A stretch of DNA of 64,000 bases from Rhodoferax sp. (GCA_030685025.1 JAUXWC010000077.1:1-64000); one strand, 5' to 3'; shown: positions 45,495 to 55,917, numbered from the stretch's first letter. Numbers and translations: made by a program. The notes: generated by a model not told the origin, from the sequence alone.

Positions 45495-46010
45495 ATGACC
45501 CATTTGGCGCCGCTCCCGTCCTTTCTTGGAAAGATACAGTCGCGTCAAACGCTGGCCGAGCGGATCGAGCGCCTGCCGCGACCGCTGGTGTTCACCAACG
45601 GTGTTTTTGATGTGCTGCATCGCGGACACGTGATGTACCTGGCCCAGGCGCGGGAACTGGGTGCCAGTCTGCTGGTGGCCCTCAACACCGATGCCTCGGC
45701 GCGGCGCCTGGGCAAAGGCCCGGACCGGCCCCTGAACCGGGAAGAAGACCGAGCCATCGTTATGGCGGCGTTGCAGTCGGTTGACTTGGTGACCTGGTTT
45801 GATGAGGACACCCCGACTGAGTTGATCGGCGCCGTCCGGCCGGACATACTGGTCAAGGGCGGCGACTACGACATGCAAAGCCTGCCCGAAACCCGGGTCG
45901 TGCAAGCTTATGGCGGTCAAGCGTTGGCGTTGCCCTTTGTGGACGGCTACTCCACTACCCGCCTGGTGTCTCGTATCCGCGCGGGGGCACCCGCCGACGA
46001 CGCGGCTTGA
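45495..46010 (+). CDS. rfaE2: D-glycero-beta-D-manno-heptose 1-phosphate adenylyltransferase
   Basis: This is 171 residues, equivalent to the C-terminal domain of HldE as a separate protein. Landmarks are VFTNGVFDVLHRGHVMYL (nucleotidyltransferase HxGH motif), LLVALNTDASARRLGKGPDR, RPLNREEDRAIVMAALQSVD, RPDILVKGGDY and C-terminal GYSTTRLVSRIR. It makes ADP-heptose for lipopolysaccharide core. The start chosen is ATG 45495; a longer frame would overlap the divergent gene. It is convergent with glnE. Confidence 0.93.
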   Translation: MTHLAPLPSFLGKIQSRQTLAERIERLPRPLVFTNGVFDVLHRGHVMYLAQARELGASLLVALNTDASARRLGKGPDRPLNREEDRAIVMAALQSVDLVTWFDEDTPTELIGAVRPDILVKGGDYDMQSLPETRVVQAYGGQALALPFVDGYSTTRLVSRIRAGAPADDAA

Positions 46011-46015
46011 ACCCT

Positions 46016-46036
46016 GTCCAGGCGGCGACCCTGGAC
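46016..46036. terminator. Hairpin between convergent rfaE2 and glnE
   Basis: GTCCAGG (46016-46022) pairs with CCTGGAC (46030-46036) across a 7-base loop in the 30-bp space between two convergent stops. There is no T-run, so it is only a candidate bidirectional terminator. Confidence 0.35.
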
Positions 46037-46040
46037 GGCG

Positions 46041-48758
46041 TCACGCCGCGGGAGTCCCAAACACGGCCTGCCACAGCGCCAGCACGGCCGAGCGTTCAGT
46101 CGGTAATTCGTCGGGTTTGACCCGCCCTGACTCTTCGTTGAGCCGGGCGTGATGTTGCAAGCGTCGCAATTGCCGGTAGGCGCCCGCGGCGCCGTGACCG
46201 ACGCCGGGTGGCAGCAGTGCGGCGGCTTCGGCGCGTTCGAGCAAGGCAATATTGCCGACGTTGCCGACCAACTCGGGGTGGCTGCCGGATTGCGATAGCA
46301 CCAGGTACTGCGCCGCAAACTCCGCGTCGATCATGCCGCCCGGACTGTGTTTGAGGTCAAAACTGGCGTCGCGCACGGGGTGCGCCAGTCGCACCTTGTC
46401 GCGCATCGCCATGATTTCGTCGCGTAGGCCAACCGGGTCGCGTGCGGCCGTGATCACCGCTTTGCGGATGTCATCAAAGCGTTGGCGCAGGGCGTCGTGC
46501 CCCAGCACGCAGCGCGCGCGGGTCATGGCCTGGTGCTCCCAAGTCCAGGCGGTGTTGCTGCCGCGCTGGGTCTGGTAGTTGGCGTAAGCATCAAAGCTGG
46601 TGATCAACAGGCCGGAATTGCCATTCGGGCGCAGCGCGGTGTCGATCTCGTACAGGTCGCCTTCGCCAGTCTTGATGGTCAGCCAATTGATTAGTTTGCG
46701 CACCAGGCTGGCGTAGACCTCGCCGGCGAGGTCGTCTGCATCTTCATAAACAAACACAATGTCCAAGTCGCTGCCGTAACCGAGCTCCTTGCCGCCCAAT
46801 TTGCCATAGGCGATGATGGCAAACTGGTGGTCGTCACGGTGTCGGTTGCGCAGGCGTTCCCAGCACCATTGGGTGGTGGTGCGCAACACCGACTCGGCCA
46901 GCGCACTCAAGTCATCGGCCACCTGCTCCACCGTCAGGGCGCCCTCGATGTCGCGCGCCAGGGTTCGGAAGACCTCCGCATGGTGAGCCCGGCGCAACAG
47001 GTTCAGCAGGGCTTCGTCATCGTCTTCTCCGGTCGAGCGCAATGCGCTACGACGTTGCTCCAGATCATGCTCGAATTCGGCGCCGTCAAAGCGTTCTTTC
47101 AACATGTCCGGGTTGGCCAGTTCATCGATCACGCCGGGGTGCAGCATCAGGTAGCGCGCTGGCCAGCGTGCTGCGCCCAACAGCCGCAGTAGCCGCGCGT
47201 GCACATTGGGGCGCTCCAGCAGCAGGGCCAGGTAGCTCTCGCGTCGCAGCAGGGGCTCGATCCAATCGGTCAGCCGAACCGCGGCTTCCTCGGTGGCTTG
47301 GTCCTCGCGTAGCCACTGCGCGGTGCGGGCGATCAGTTTGGTCAGACGGGCGCGCGACTCGTCGCGCAAGGCCAGCACCCGGGGGTGCGTGCGCCAGGCG
47401 ATGATGCGCTGGGCAAACGCGGCCGGCAATTGCGCCGCCAGATCGTCCAGGTCAGCCGTTGCGGACGCGCCGTTTCCCCCGGCATTGCCGCAGGCGGTGC
47501 ATTCCCGTTCGGACGGGCCGCCCAGCAGGCGGTCAAATTCCTGTGCCACAAGCTCGCGGTGCTCGTCAAGCCGGCTAAGGAAGGGGCAGGAATTGGCGTA
47601 ACCCATGGTACGGGCAATCCAGCCCAGGTCATCATCGCTGGTGGGCAGCACATGGGTCTGCTGGTCATCGAGGTACTGGATACGGTGCTCCACCCGTCGC
47701 AAAAAAACATAGGCTTGTGCCAGGGCGTCCGCGCTGGCTTGGGGCATCAGCCCCGCCCTGGCCAGCCTAGGCAGGGCGCTCAGGGTCGGTCGGGTGCGCA
47801 GCTCCGGGAACTGGCCGCCGCGCACCACCTGCAACAGTTGCACGATGAACTCGATCTCGCGGATGCCGCCGCGCGACAGTTTCACGTCGTTGGCGCGCTC
47901 AGGGCGGCCCGCGCTGCGGCGCGCCGCATGCTCGCGCACACGGCTGTGCAGCACCCGCAGCGCGTCGAACACGCTGTAGTCGAGGTAACGCCGAAACACA
48001 AACGGCAGCACCACCGCGCGCAGCGCCTGGGCCGAGCCGGATTCGACGGCGGCGGCCGGTGCCACGATGCGGCTCTTGAGCCAGGCGAAACGCTCCCATT
48101 CACGCCCCTGCACGTGTAGGTATTCCTCCAGCGCGTCGAGCGACACGGCGGGTGGCCCCGAATTGCCGTTGGGACGCAGTGCCAGATCCACCCGGAACAC
48201 AAAGCCGTGCTCGGTGGTATCGCCAATCAGGACGTAAATTGCCCGCACCGCCTTGGCAAAATATTCCTGGTTCGAAATGCGCCCGCGTCCCTCGGCGCTG
48301 CCGGCGGTCTCGCCATCCTCGTCATACACGTAGATCAGGTCGATGTCGCTGGACACGTTGAGTTCGCGCGCGCCCAGTTTGCCCATCCCGATCACCCATA
48401 GTTGCGCGCGCGCCCCGTTGGAGGCGATCGGCGCGCCGTGGACCTCGTCCAGGGCGCGCTCGACGTGGCCGCAGGCCAGGTTCAGCGAGAACTCGGCCAG
48501 GTCCGTCATCGCCTGGGCGATGCGGTCCCACGGCACCCCCTCGTCGCAATCCAACTGCAGCAAACGCTCCAGTACCAACTGACGGGTGATACGTAGCGCG
48601 GCGCCGATGTCGGCGCCCTCGCCGAGCAGCGTCGCATAGGCCGCCGTGATCGAGTCGCGATTCGGCATGCCGCCCTGCAGCGCCAACAACTGGCCTTCAT
48701 AGCGGCGGCGAATGCGCTGTCCGAATCGCGAGTGCGCTGACAATGGGTTGCGGGTCAT
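46041..48758 (-). CDS. glnE: Glutamine synthetase adenylyltransferase/adenylyl-removing enzyme
   Basis: This is 905 residues with two nucleotidyltransferase domains. In the N-terminal one, SSDIDLIYVYDEDGE lies near residue 140 (deadenylylation). In the C-terminal one, YGSDLDIVFVYEDADDL lies near residue 660 (adenylylation), with KLINWLTIKTGEGDLYEIDT and LRPNGNSGLLITSFDAYANY. It controls glutamine synthetase activity according to nitrogen status through PII. The start chosen is ATG 48758 (MTRNPLSAHS). It is divergent from yhdP, with 27 bp between the start codons. Confidence 0.94.
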   Translation of the reverse strand: MTRNPLSAHSRFGQRIRRRYEGQLLALQGGMPNRDSITAAYATLLGEGADIGAALRITRQLVLERLLQLDCDEGVPWDRIAQAMTDLAEFSLNLACGHVERALDEVHGAPIASNGARAQLWVIGMGKLGARELNVSSDIDLIYVYDEDGETAGSAEGRGRISNQEYFAKAVRAIYVLIGDTTEHGFVFRVDLALRPNGNSGPPAVSLDALEEYLHVQGREWERFAWLKSRIVAPAAAVESGSAQALRAVVLPFVFRRYLDYSVFDALRVLHSRVREHAARRSAGRPERANDVKLSRGGIREIEFIVQLLQVVRGGQFPELRTRPTLSALPRLARAGLMPQASADALAQAYVFLRRVEHRIQYLDDQQTHVLPTSDDDLGWIARTMGYANSCPFLSRLDEHRELVAQEFDRLLGGPSERECTACGNAGGNGASATADLDDLAAQLPAAFAQRIIAWRTHPRVLALRDESRARLTKLIARTAQWLREDQATEEAAVRLTDWIEPLLRRESYLALLLERPNVHARLLRLLGAARWPARYLMLHPGVIDELANPDMLKERFDGAEFEHDLEQRRSALRSTGEDDDEALLNLLRRAHHAEVFRTLARDIEGALTVEQVADDLSALAESVLRTTTQWCWERLRNRHRDDHQFAIIAYGKLGGKELGYGSDLDIVFVYEDADDLAGEVYASLVRKLINWLTIKTGEGDLYEIDTALRPNGNSGLLITSFDAYANYQTQRGSNTAWTWEHQAMTRARCVLGHDALRQRFDDIRKAVITAARDPVGLRDEIMAMRDKVRLAHPVRDASFDLKHSPGGMIDAEFAAQYLVLSQSGSHPELVGNVGNIALLERAEAAALLPPGVGHGAAGAYRQLRRLQHHARLNEESGRVKPDELPTERSAVLALWQAVFGTPAA

Positions 48759-48785
48759 AATTCCTGACAAATTCACTCGTTCACA

Positions 48786-51700
48786 ATGCACCAGTTGTCG
48801 CCTCCCGTGTCGTCAAGACCCCGCGCACTTGCCCGCTTCGCTCAGGGCGCTCTGTGGATCATGATTGCCGTGTGGGCGGTCTTCTGGCTCGCTTGGGGGG
48901 CGTTGCACTGGTTCATTGTGCCGCGAATCAGCGAGTTTCGCCCGCAGCTCGAAGCACGGGCCTCCGCCATACTGGGCGTGCAAGTGCGCATTGATGCCAT
49001 AGCGGCCCAGTCCAACGGCATGATTCCATCGTTCGAACTCGCGGGGGTGAGATTGTTTGACGCGCAGGGACGCGAGTCGTTGCACCTGCCCCGGGTGCTG
49101 GCCGCCTTGTCGCCGCGCTCGCTGTGGAACCTGGGCTTCGAGCAACTCTACATTGATCGACCCGAACTTAACATTCGCCGTGCCGTCGATGGCAGGATCT
49201 ACGTTGCCGGCCTTGACTTTTCGGCCGGCCAAGGCACTGATGGCGGCGCGGCGGATTGGTTGTTTTCGCAAGCCGAGTTCGTGATCCACGAGGGCACGGT
49301 CCAGTGGAACGATGAAAAGCGCGCGCTGCCCACGCTGGCCTTGCAGCAGGTCAATCTGGTGCTGCGTAACGGCTTGCGCCAGCACAGTGCCCGACTCGAT
49401 GCCACGCCGCCGCCGCAGTGGGGCGAGCGCTTCAGCCTGCGCGCCTTGCTGCGTCAGCCCTTGCTGTCCACTCACAGCGGCCAATGGCGGCATTGGGATG
49501 GCCAGTTGTATGCGATGTTTGAGCACGTTGACCTGTCCGAGTTGCGCCGATACGCCGATCTTGGCGTGGGCTTGGCGCAAGGGCGCGGCGCGGTGCGCGC
49601 CTGGGTCGATGTGCAGCGCGGGCAGGTTCTGGGCGCCACCGCCGATGTGGCCCTTGAATCGGTGGACGTCACCCTTGGCGCGGACCTGCAGCCGATGGCG
49701 CTGCAATCGGTTTCCGGGCGCTTGGGGGGGCGCCTTTTGGCGCACGGGTTCGAGTTTTCCACCGAGGCGCTGCAGTTCCAGACTGGCGAGGGCCTGCGTT
49801 GGCCCGGTGGCAATGTGCGCGTGCAGCACCAAAGTGCGCAAGGACGCACCGCTGCGAAGGGCGAACTCAGCGCCGACCGGCTTGACCTGGCCGCTTTGTC
49901 CCAAATCGCCAATCGGCTGCCATTCGAATCCGAGTTTCGCAGGCAGTTGCAGACCCTGGTACCCAAGGGCATGGTGGAGCGCCTGCGGGTGAGCTGGCAA
50001 GGTACCGCGCAAGCGATCACCAAGTACGAGGCCAAGGGGCGCGTGGTGCAGTTCGAGCTGGCGTCTAGGCCGGCCCCACCCGTCCCGTCAAAAGCGGCAG
50101 CCAGCGCGGCGGCGGCTGCGCCGGTCGGAATCCCCGGCATTTCGGGCCTCAGCGCGGATTTCGACTTCAACCAGGCGGGCGGTCGGGCCAGCGTGGTGGT
50201 ACAGGACGGGGCGATTGATTTGCCAGGCGTCTTCGAGGACCCGGTGGTGCGCGTGGCGCAACTCGCCAGCGACGTGACCTGGCAAGTGACGGACGAGCGC
50301 ATCGCGGTGCAAGCCCCTAACCTGAAGTTCAGAAATTCGGACGCCCAGGGCGAGGCCCAGATCAAGTGGGAGACGGCTGACCCGCGGCGTTCCGGCGCGC
50401 GCTCGCGCTGGCCCGGCGTGCTCGATTTGCAGGCCAGCCTGAGCCGCGCCGATGGCAGCAAGGTGCACCGCTACCTGCCCTTGGTGATTCCTGCCTCGGC
50501 GCGCCACTATGTGCGCGACGCGATCGTCTCCGCGGCGGCGACTGGAGTGCGGTTCAAGGTCAAGGGCGACCTCCACGACATGCCATTCAAGGACCCCAGG
50601 CAGGGCGAGTTCAGGATCTCGGCCAACATTCAGAACGCCACTTTTGCCTACCTTCCCAGCAGTCTGCAAGCGCCCGACAGTTTGCCCTGGCCGGCACTGA
50701 CGAACATGAGTGGCGAGCTGGTGGTCGAGCGCGCGCGGCTGCAGATCAACCAGGCGCGCGCGCAACTGGGTGGCCGCGCGGCGCTGCAGGTCACCAAGGC
50801 GCAGGGCTTGATTGCCGCGTTGGACCACGATAACCCCAGGGTGGTGGTCGAAGTCGACGCGCAAGGCCCGCTGGGCGACATGCTGGGTTTTGTCAATGAG
50901 TCCCCGGTGGCGTCGATGATCGGGCAGGCGCTGGATCAGGCGGTTGGCAGCGGCAGGGCCGACCTGCGTTTGAAGTTGAATTTGCCGTTGGCGGCGATAG
51001 AGGAGTCCACGGTTCAGGGCAGTGTCACCCTGCACGACAACGACTTGCAGTTTTCCCCGGATTCGCCACGCCTGAGCAAAGCCCGTGGGGTGGTCAGTTT
51101 CTCTGAGTCCGGTTTCAATCTGAACACCGCGCAGGCGCGCATGCTGGGCGGCGAGATGCGGCTCGAAGGGGGCACGGTGTCGCAAGGTGGCGGCAACGCC
51201 GTCGGTGGCGCCACGTCGGCGCCGCTGGTTGTGCTGCGAGCCCAGGGTGGTGTCACGGCGGAGGGCCTGCGCCAGGCGAAGGAATTGGGCTTTGTGTCGC
51301 GCCTGGCCCAGCATGCCAGCGGCAGCAGCACCTACTCAGCCACCTTGACCTTTCGTCGCGGTTTGCCAGAGCTCAAGGTCTTGACCAATCTGCAGGGGAT
51401 GGCCTGGAGCCTGCCGGCGCCGATGTCCAAGACGGCGCAGGCCGTGTTGCCGATCAAGTTTGAGAACGCCCTGCTGCGCGAGTCCTTGCAGTTCGGCCCC
51501 GGCGACCCGCCGCCGCTGCGCGACCAGATGTCTCTCGAAGTCGGGCGTATCGGTTCAGTGGTCTATGTGCGTGAGCACGCGCTTGCGCAGTCTCGGGTGT
51601 TGCGCGGTGCCATTGGCGTGGGCCTGTCGCCCGATGAGTCGGTGAGTTTGCCCGATGAGGGGGTGGTGGCCAACGTGAACCTCAGCGGCGTGGATCTCGA

Positions 51701-53030
51701 CGCCTGGATGGGCGTCCTGTCGCAAGCTGCGGGAATCGATCTGACGCCCGTCGCCGCGCCCGGCGCGCCGGGCGCGCGCGCCGGGGTCGCTGCGCCAGCC
51801 CCCCATGGCGGCAGCGAGGCCTTGGGCTATTTGCCAACGACGATGGCGATCCGTGCCAACGAGTTGACGCTGGGCGAGAGAAAGTTGCACAACGTGGTGG
51901 TGGGCGGCTCGCGCGAGGGTTTGTTGTGGCGGGCCAATCTGGACGCCGTGGAGCTCAATGGGTATGTCGAATACCGCCAATCCTCGGACGCCGGAGCGGG
52001 CCGACTCTTTGCCCGCCTGGCCAGGTTGAAGATCGCACCGAGCACTGCGCTGGAGGTAGAGACACTGCTCGATGAGCAACCCGCCACCATTCCCGCGCTG
52101 GACATCGTGGTGGACGATTTTGAGTTGCGCGGCAAGCGGCTTGGGCGGGTGGAGATCGACGCAGTCAATCGCGGTGCCGTGCTGGCGACGCGCGATGCGG
52201 GCGCTCGTGAATGGCGGCTCAACAAGTTCAATGTCGTGACACCGGAAGCCAGTCTGTCCGCCACCGGCAACTGGACCAGTATCAATGCCCAGACTGCCGC
52301 TGCAGCCGGGGCCCCCTTGCCGCGCAGCCACGGCGAGCGCCGGCGCACGGTGCTGAACTTCAAACTTGACATTGCCGATAGCGGCGAGTTGCTGACACGG
52401 TTGGGTATGAAGGACGCCATTCGCCGAGGCAAGGGCAAGATGGAGGGCCAGGTGGCGTGGATCGGTTCGCCGATCACGGTTGACTACGCCTCGATGAGTG
52501 GCGCCTTTGCTGTCAACGTCGAGAACGGTCAGTTCCTCAAGCAGGACCCAGGCCTGGCCAAGTTGCTGGGGGTCTTGAGTCTGCAGTCATTGCCCCGGCG
52601 CCTGGTGCTGGATTTTCGGGACGTTTTCAGTGAAGGATTTGCGTTCGACTTCTTCCGCGGCGACGTGGTGATCGAGCAGGGCATCGCCAAGACCAACAAC
52701 CTGCAGATGAAGGGCGTCAACGCGGCGGTGTTGATGGATGGCCGCGCCGACATCGCCAAGGAAACGCAGGACATCCGGGTCGTGGTGGTGCCCGAGGTCA
52801 ATGCGGGCACCGCCTCGCTGATCGCCACTGCGATCAACCCGGCGATTGGACTGGGGACCTTCCTGGCGCAGATGTTCCTGCGCAAACCGCTGATCGAGGC
52901 GGCCACGCAGGAGTTTCATGTGGATGGAAGCTGGGCCGACCCCAGGATCACCAAGGTCAATCGTCGCGCTGGGGCCGGCAACCCTCAGCCCGGACCGATC
53001 GAATCGAAGTCGAGCGAGGCCGGCAAATGA
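48786..53030 (+). CDS. yhdP: YhdP family AsmA-like envelope protein
   Basis: This is a 1414-residue protein with a single N-terminal membrane anchor (WIMIAVWAVFWLAWGALHWF, residues 24-43). A very long beta-rich periplasmic region follows, typical of YhdP/TamB/AsmA-type bridge proteins (YhdP N-domain to about residue 800, AsmA-like C-terminus ending near AINPAIGLGTFLAQMFLRKP). In Escherichia coli YhdP carries phospholipid between membranes. The start has no clear ribosome site. It overlaps the following nitrilase gene by 4 bp (ATGA), indicating an operon. Confidence 0.88.
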   Translation: MHQLSPPVSSRPRALARFAQGALWIMIAVWAVFWLAWGALHWFIVPRISEFRPQLEARASAILGVQVRIDAIAAQSNGMIPSFELAGVRLFDAQGRESLHLPRVLAALSPRSLWNLGFEQLYIDRPELNIRRAVDGRIYVAGLDFSAGQGTDGGAADWLFSQAEFVIHEGTVQWNDEKRALPTLALQQVNLVLRNGLRQHSARLDATPPPQWGERFSLRALLRQPLLSTHSGQWRHWDGQLYAMFEHVDLSELRRYADLGVGLAQGRGAVRAWVDVQRGQVLGATADVALESVDVTLGADLQPMALQSVSGRLGGRLLAHGFEFSTEALQFQTGEGLRWPGGNVRVQHQSAQGRTAAKGELSADRLDLAALSQIANRLPFESEFRRQLQTLVPKGMVERLRVSWQGTAQAITKYEAKGRVVQFELASRPAPPVPSKAAASAAAAAPVGIPGISGLSADFDFNQAGGRASVVVQDGAIDLPGVFEDPVVRVAQLASDVTWQVTDERIAVQAPNLKFRNSDAQGEAQIKWETADPRRSGARSRWPGVLDLQASLSRADGSKVHRYLPLVIPASARHYVRDAIVSAAATGVRFKVKGDLHDMPFKDPRQGEFRISANIQNATFAYLPSSLQAPDSLPWPALTNMSGELVVERARLQINQARAQLGGRAALQVTKAQGLIAALDHDNPRVVVEVDAQGPLGDMLGFVNESPVASMIGQALDQAVGSGRADLRLKLNLPLAAIEESTVQGSVTLHDNDLQFSPDSPRLSKARGVVSFSESGFNLNTAQARMLGGEMRLEGGTVSQGGGNAVGGATSAPLVVLRAQGGVTAEGLRQAKELGFVSRLAQHASGSSTYSATLTFRRGLPELKVLTNLQGMAWSLPAPMSKTAQAVLPIKFENALLRESLQFGPGDPPPLRDQMSLEVGRIGSVVYVREHALAQSRVLRGAIGVGLSPDESVSLPDEGVVANVNLSGVDLDAWMGVLSQAAGIDLTPVAAPGAPGARAGVAAPAPHGGSEALGYLPTTMAIRANELTLGERKLHNVVVGGSREGLLWRANLDAVELNGYVEYRQSSDAGAGRLFARLARLKIAPSTALEVETLLDEQPATIPALDIVVDDFELRGKRLGRVEIDAVNRGAVLATRDAGAREWRLNKFNVVTPEASLSATGNWTSINAQTAAAAGAPLPRSHGERRRTVLNFKLDIADSGELLTRLGMKDAIRRGKGKMEGQVAWIGSPITVDYASMSGAFAVNVENGQFLKQDPGLAKLLGVLSLQSLPRRLVLDFRDVFSEGFAFDFFRGDVVIEQGIAKTNNLQMKGVNAAVLMDGRADIAKETQDIRVVVVPEVNAGTASLIATAINPAIGLGTFLAQMFLRKPLIEAATQEFHVDGSWADPRITKVNRRAGAGNPQPGPIESKSSEAGK

Positions 53031-53869
53031 AGGTCGCGGTGGTGCAGATGGTCTCGGGCATTGACCTGGACGCCAACCTGGAGGCCGCCCATGGGCTGTT
53101 GGGCCAGGCGGCGCGGCAGGGCGCCGAGTTGGTGGTGCTGCCTGAGTACTTCTGCCTCATGGGCCAGCGCGATACCGACAAGCTTGCCATCGGCGAGGAG
53201 TTTGGCACGGGTCCGGTGCAGCGGTTCCTGGCTGACACGGCGCGTGAGCTGGGTCTGTGGTTGGTTGGGGGAACCTTGCCCTTGGCGGTGCCGCCGGCTA
53301 CCGTGATGGACATACCGGACCAGCCGCTGCGGGTTTACAACAGTTCTTTGGTCTACTCCAGCACCGGCCAGTGTGTTGCGCGCTACGACAAGATTCATCT
53401 GTTTCGCTTTCAGCATGGCGCCGAAAGCTACGACGAGTCGCGCGTGTTGTGTGCCGGCCAGCAACCGGCCTTGTTTGAGCTGCCCTCCCGGGATGGCCAC
53501 GTGTGGCGCATCGGCCTGAGTATTTGCTACGACCTGCGTTTTGCGGAGTTGTACCGGACCTACGCGGGCGCTGGCGCGGATTTGTTGCTGGTGCCCAGTG
53601 CCTTCACCTTCACCACAGGCGAGTGCCACTGGGAAGTGCTGCTGCGGGCGCGGGCGATCGAGAACCTCGCTTTTGTGGCGGCTGCGGCGCAGGCAGGCCT
53701 GCATGCCAATGGCCGGCGCACCTGGGGACACTCGATGCTGGTCGATCCCTGGGGGGCGGTGCAGGCCGAGCTGGCGCAAGGCGCCGGCGTGGTGCTGGCT
53801 GATCTCAGCATCGAGCGCCTCAAGCTGCTGCGGGGCCAATTGCCGGCGCTGTCCCACCGCGTGTTGTGA
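53027..53869 (+). CDS. Carbon-nitrogen hydrolase (Nit2-like omega-amidase/deaminated-glutathione amidase)
   Basis: This 280-residue nitrilase-superfamily protein has the catalytic triad in place: Glu in LVVLPEYFCLMG near residue 42, Lys in RYDKIHLFRF near residue 123 and Cys in GLSICYDLRFAELYR near residue 166. The blocks LWLVGGTLPL and GRRTWGHSMLVDPWG are typical of the NIT1/NIT2 branch. It is likely a metabolite-repair amidase acting on deaminated glutathione or 2-oxo-acid amides. It is coupled to yhdP by ATGA overlap and precedes a sensor kinase by 3 bp. Confidence 0.9.
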   Translation: MKVAVVQMVSGIDLDANLEAAHGLLGQAARQGAELVVLPEYFCLMGQRDTDKLAIGEEFGTGPVQRFLADTARELGLWLVGGTLPLAVPPATVMDIPDQPLRVYNSSLVYSSTGQCVARYDKIHLFRFQHGAESYDESRVLCAGQQPALFELPSRDGHVWRIGLSICYDLRFAELYRTYAGAGADLLLVPSAFTFTTGECHWEVLLRARAIENLAFVAAAAQAGLHANGRRTWGHSMLVDPWGAVQAELAQGAGVVLADLSIERLKLLRGQLPALSHRVL

Positions 53870-53872
53870 AGG

Positions 53873-55906
53873 GTGCCCAACGTGCAGGGTGATCGCTCCA
53901 GCGCAACCCAACGCCGACCCCTGCTGTGGATGGCCCTGGTGCTGCTGGTCGTGGTCTTGCTGGCGATGTTGATTTGGCTAGCCGGTCGCTACGAGGTCAG
54001 CCAGATCCAGAATCGGCTAGAGCGCGATGCCGCCGATGTGGCTGCGGATGTGCGGGCCGTCTTCATGCGCAACAGCCAGAGCCTGCAGGCCCTGCCGGAC
54101 GGCCAAGCCAATGCGGCCGCATGGAGCGCCGAGGCGGCGGCGATGTTGCGCCAGCGCCGCGAGCTGGTGCGGATCGAACGACGCGACCCCGCCTTGCGGC
54201 TGCTGGCCCAGGTTGATACGCCGTTTCGCGCGCCGGTCTTTGACCGCCTGGGTCGGGACGTGGCGCAAGCCGAGTTTGCCCAGGCCTGCACGACGGCACG
54301 CCGCCACAACGGGGCGGCCTACGCGAGCAGCTATTTCGCGCCCTCCATGGATGGGTTGGGGGTCGAAGTCATGGATCTTTGCATTCCCCTGGAAACCGGT
54401 GGCCGGCTCGGTGCTTACCTGGTGGCCACCTACTCGCTGCACGAGGTGCTGGGCAACCTGGCGACCGGGCCGCATACCCGCGGCTATGAAATGGCGTTCA
54501 CTGAGGGCGATGGCACGCGCCTGGCCATGCGCGTCCTGCCGCGTCGCGGCAACCGGGTCTTCACTGCGCAGCATTTGCTGGACTTGCCGGGTACCAATCT
54601 GGTGCTGCGTCTGGACAGTTGGCGTGGCACGCCCGATCTGTTCCCTAACGTCCTGACGGCCCTGGTGGCGGCCATGTCACTGGCCCTATTGTCGGTGATG
54701 GCCTTGCTGGGCAAGGACGCGCGCCGACGCCTGAAGGCAGAGCGGGACTTGGCCGATGCCTTGGCGTTTCGCAAGGCCATGGAAGATTCGCTCGTGACGG
54801 GCCTGCGGGCTCGTGACCTACAGGGGCGTATCACCTACGTCAATCCGGCGTTCTGCCTGATGGTTGGTTTTCGTTTCGAGGAACTGTTGGGTCACGGTAT
54901 TCCGGCACCCTATTGGCCACCCGAGTTTGTCGGGGAGTACCAGCAGCGCCAGGCAATTCGCATGGCGGGCAACCTGCCACCGCGCGAGGGTTATGAGTCG
55001 GTTTTCATGCGCAAGGACGGCACCCGCTTTCCGGTGCTCATCATTGAGGCGCCATTGATCAATGCCCAGGGACAACAAGCCGGCTGGATGAGCGCCTTTC
55101 TCGACATCAGCGAACAGCGTCGGATCGAAGAGCTGTCGCGTACCAGTCAGGACCGTTTGCAGGCCACCGCCCGGCTGGCCACCGTCGGCGAGATGGCGTC
55201 CTTGCTGAGCCACGAATTGAACCAGCCACTGGCCGCGATTTCGAGCTACGCCACTGGCTCGCTCAATCTGCTGCAGCAGGACGGCGATGTCGGGCCGGGT
55301 TTGCGAGCCGACATGGCGCTGGCGATGCAGCGCATCGCGCAGCAGGCCGAACGAGCCGGCAAGGTGATCAAGAGCGTGCACGACTTCGTGCGCCGGCGCG
55401 ACCAGGCGCGCGCGCCGATTGCGCCCCAGGCGCTGCTCGACGATATCTTTCCCCTGATCAATCTGCAGGCTCGCAAGCTGTCGGTGCGGGTGCAGATCGA
55501 GTTGGAGCCGGATTTGCCGCCGGTGATCTGTGACGGCACCATGGTCGAGCAGGTGCTGCTCAACCTGGCCCGCAACGCCATGCAGGCAATGGATCATGGC
55601 GCCGTCGTCGACCGACTGCTGCGCATCCAGGTCGGCCGCGTGCGCGGCGCGGGGGCCGAGCGATGGATTGAGTTTCGGGTGAGCGACCTGGGGGTCGGCA
55701 TCGCGCCGGAGGTTCAGCAGCAGTTGTTCACCCCCTTTTTCACGACCAAGGACGAGGGCATGGGCCTGGGCCTGAGCCTGTGCCGCACGGTCGTCGAGCA
55801 GCACGGCGGTGCGATGGTTTTCGAGCCCAACCAGCCTCAGGGCACGCTGTTCAGGTTCACCCTGCCCGTTGCCCCAGCGCAGCACCAGCCGGACTTGTCC
55901 GATTGA
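53873..55906 (+). CDS. Membrane sensor histidine kinase with PAS domain
   Basis: This is a 677-residue protein with a GTG start. TM1 is at about residues 18-38 (LLWMALVLLVVVLLAMLIWL), a periplasmic sensor region lies at 40-258 and TM2 at about 260-282. A PAS domain follows (LRARDLQGRITYVNPAFCLM near 325), then HisKA with LLSHELNQPLAAISSY (phosphoacceptor His near 445) and an HATPase with LNLARNAMQAM, SDLGVGI and GMGLGLSLCRTVVEQHGGAM. The His-box variant HELNQPL is typical of FixL/DctB-type kinases. The partner regulator is the next gene, separated by repeat DNA. The signal is unknown. Confidence 0.9.
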   Translation: MPNVQGDRSSATQRRPLLWMALVLLVVVLLAMLIWLAGRYEVSQIQNRLERDAADVAADVRAVFMRNSQSLQALPDGQANAAAWSAEAAAMLRQRRELVRIERRDPALRLLAQVDTPFRAPVFDRLGRDVAQAEFAQACTTARRHNGAAYASSYFAPSMDGLGVEVMDLCIPLETGGRLGAYLVATYSLHEVLGNLATGPHTRGYEMAFTEGDGTRLAMRVLPRRGNRVFTAQHLLDLPGTNLVLRLDSWRGTPDLFPNVLTALVAAMSLALLSVMALLGKDARRRLKAERDLADALAFRKAMEDSLVTGLRARDLQGRITYVNPAFCLMVGFRFEELLGHGIPAPYWPPEFVGEYQQRQAIRMAGNLPPREGYESVFMRKDGTRFPVLIIEAPLINAQGQQAGWMSAFLDISEQRRIEELSRTSQDRLQATARLATVGEMASLLSHELNQPLAAISSYATGSLNLLQQDGDVGPGLRADMALAMQRIAQQAERAGKVIKSVHDFVRRRDQARAPIAPQALLDDIFPLINLQARKLSVRVQIELEPDLPPVICDGTMVEQVLLNLARNAMQAMDHGAVVDRLLRIQVGRVRGAGAERWIEFRVSDLGVGIAPEVQQQLFTPFFTTKDEGMGLGLSLCRTVVEQHGGAMVFEPNQPQGTLFRFTLPVAPAQHQPDLSD

Positions 55907-55917
55907 CGCTCGTGGCG

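Noticed and set aside
46753..48119. Several frames of 100-244 codons antisense to glnE
   Set aside because: These are shadow frames of the GC-rich glnE gene without family resemblance.
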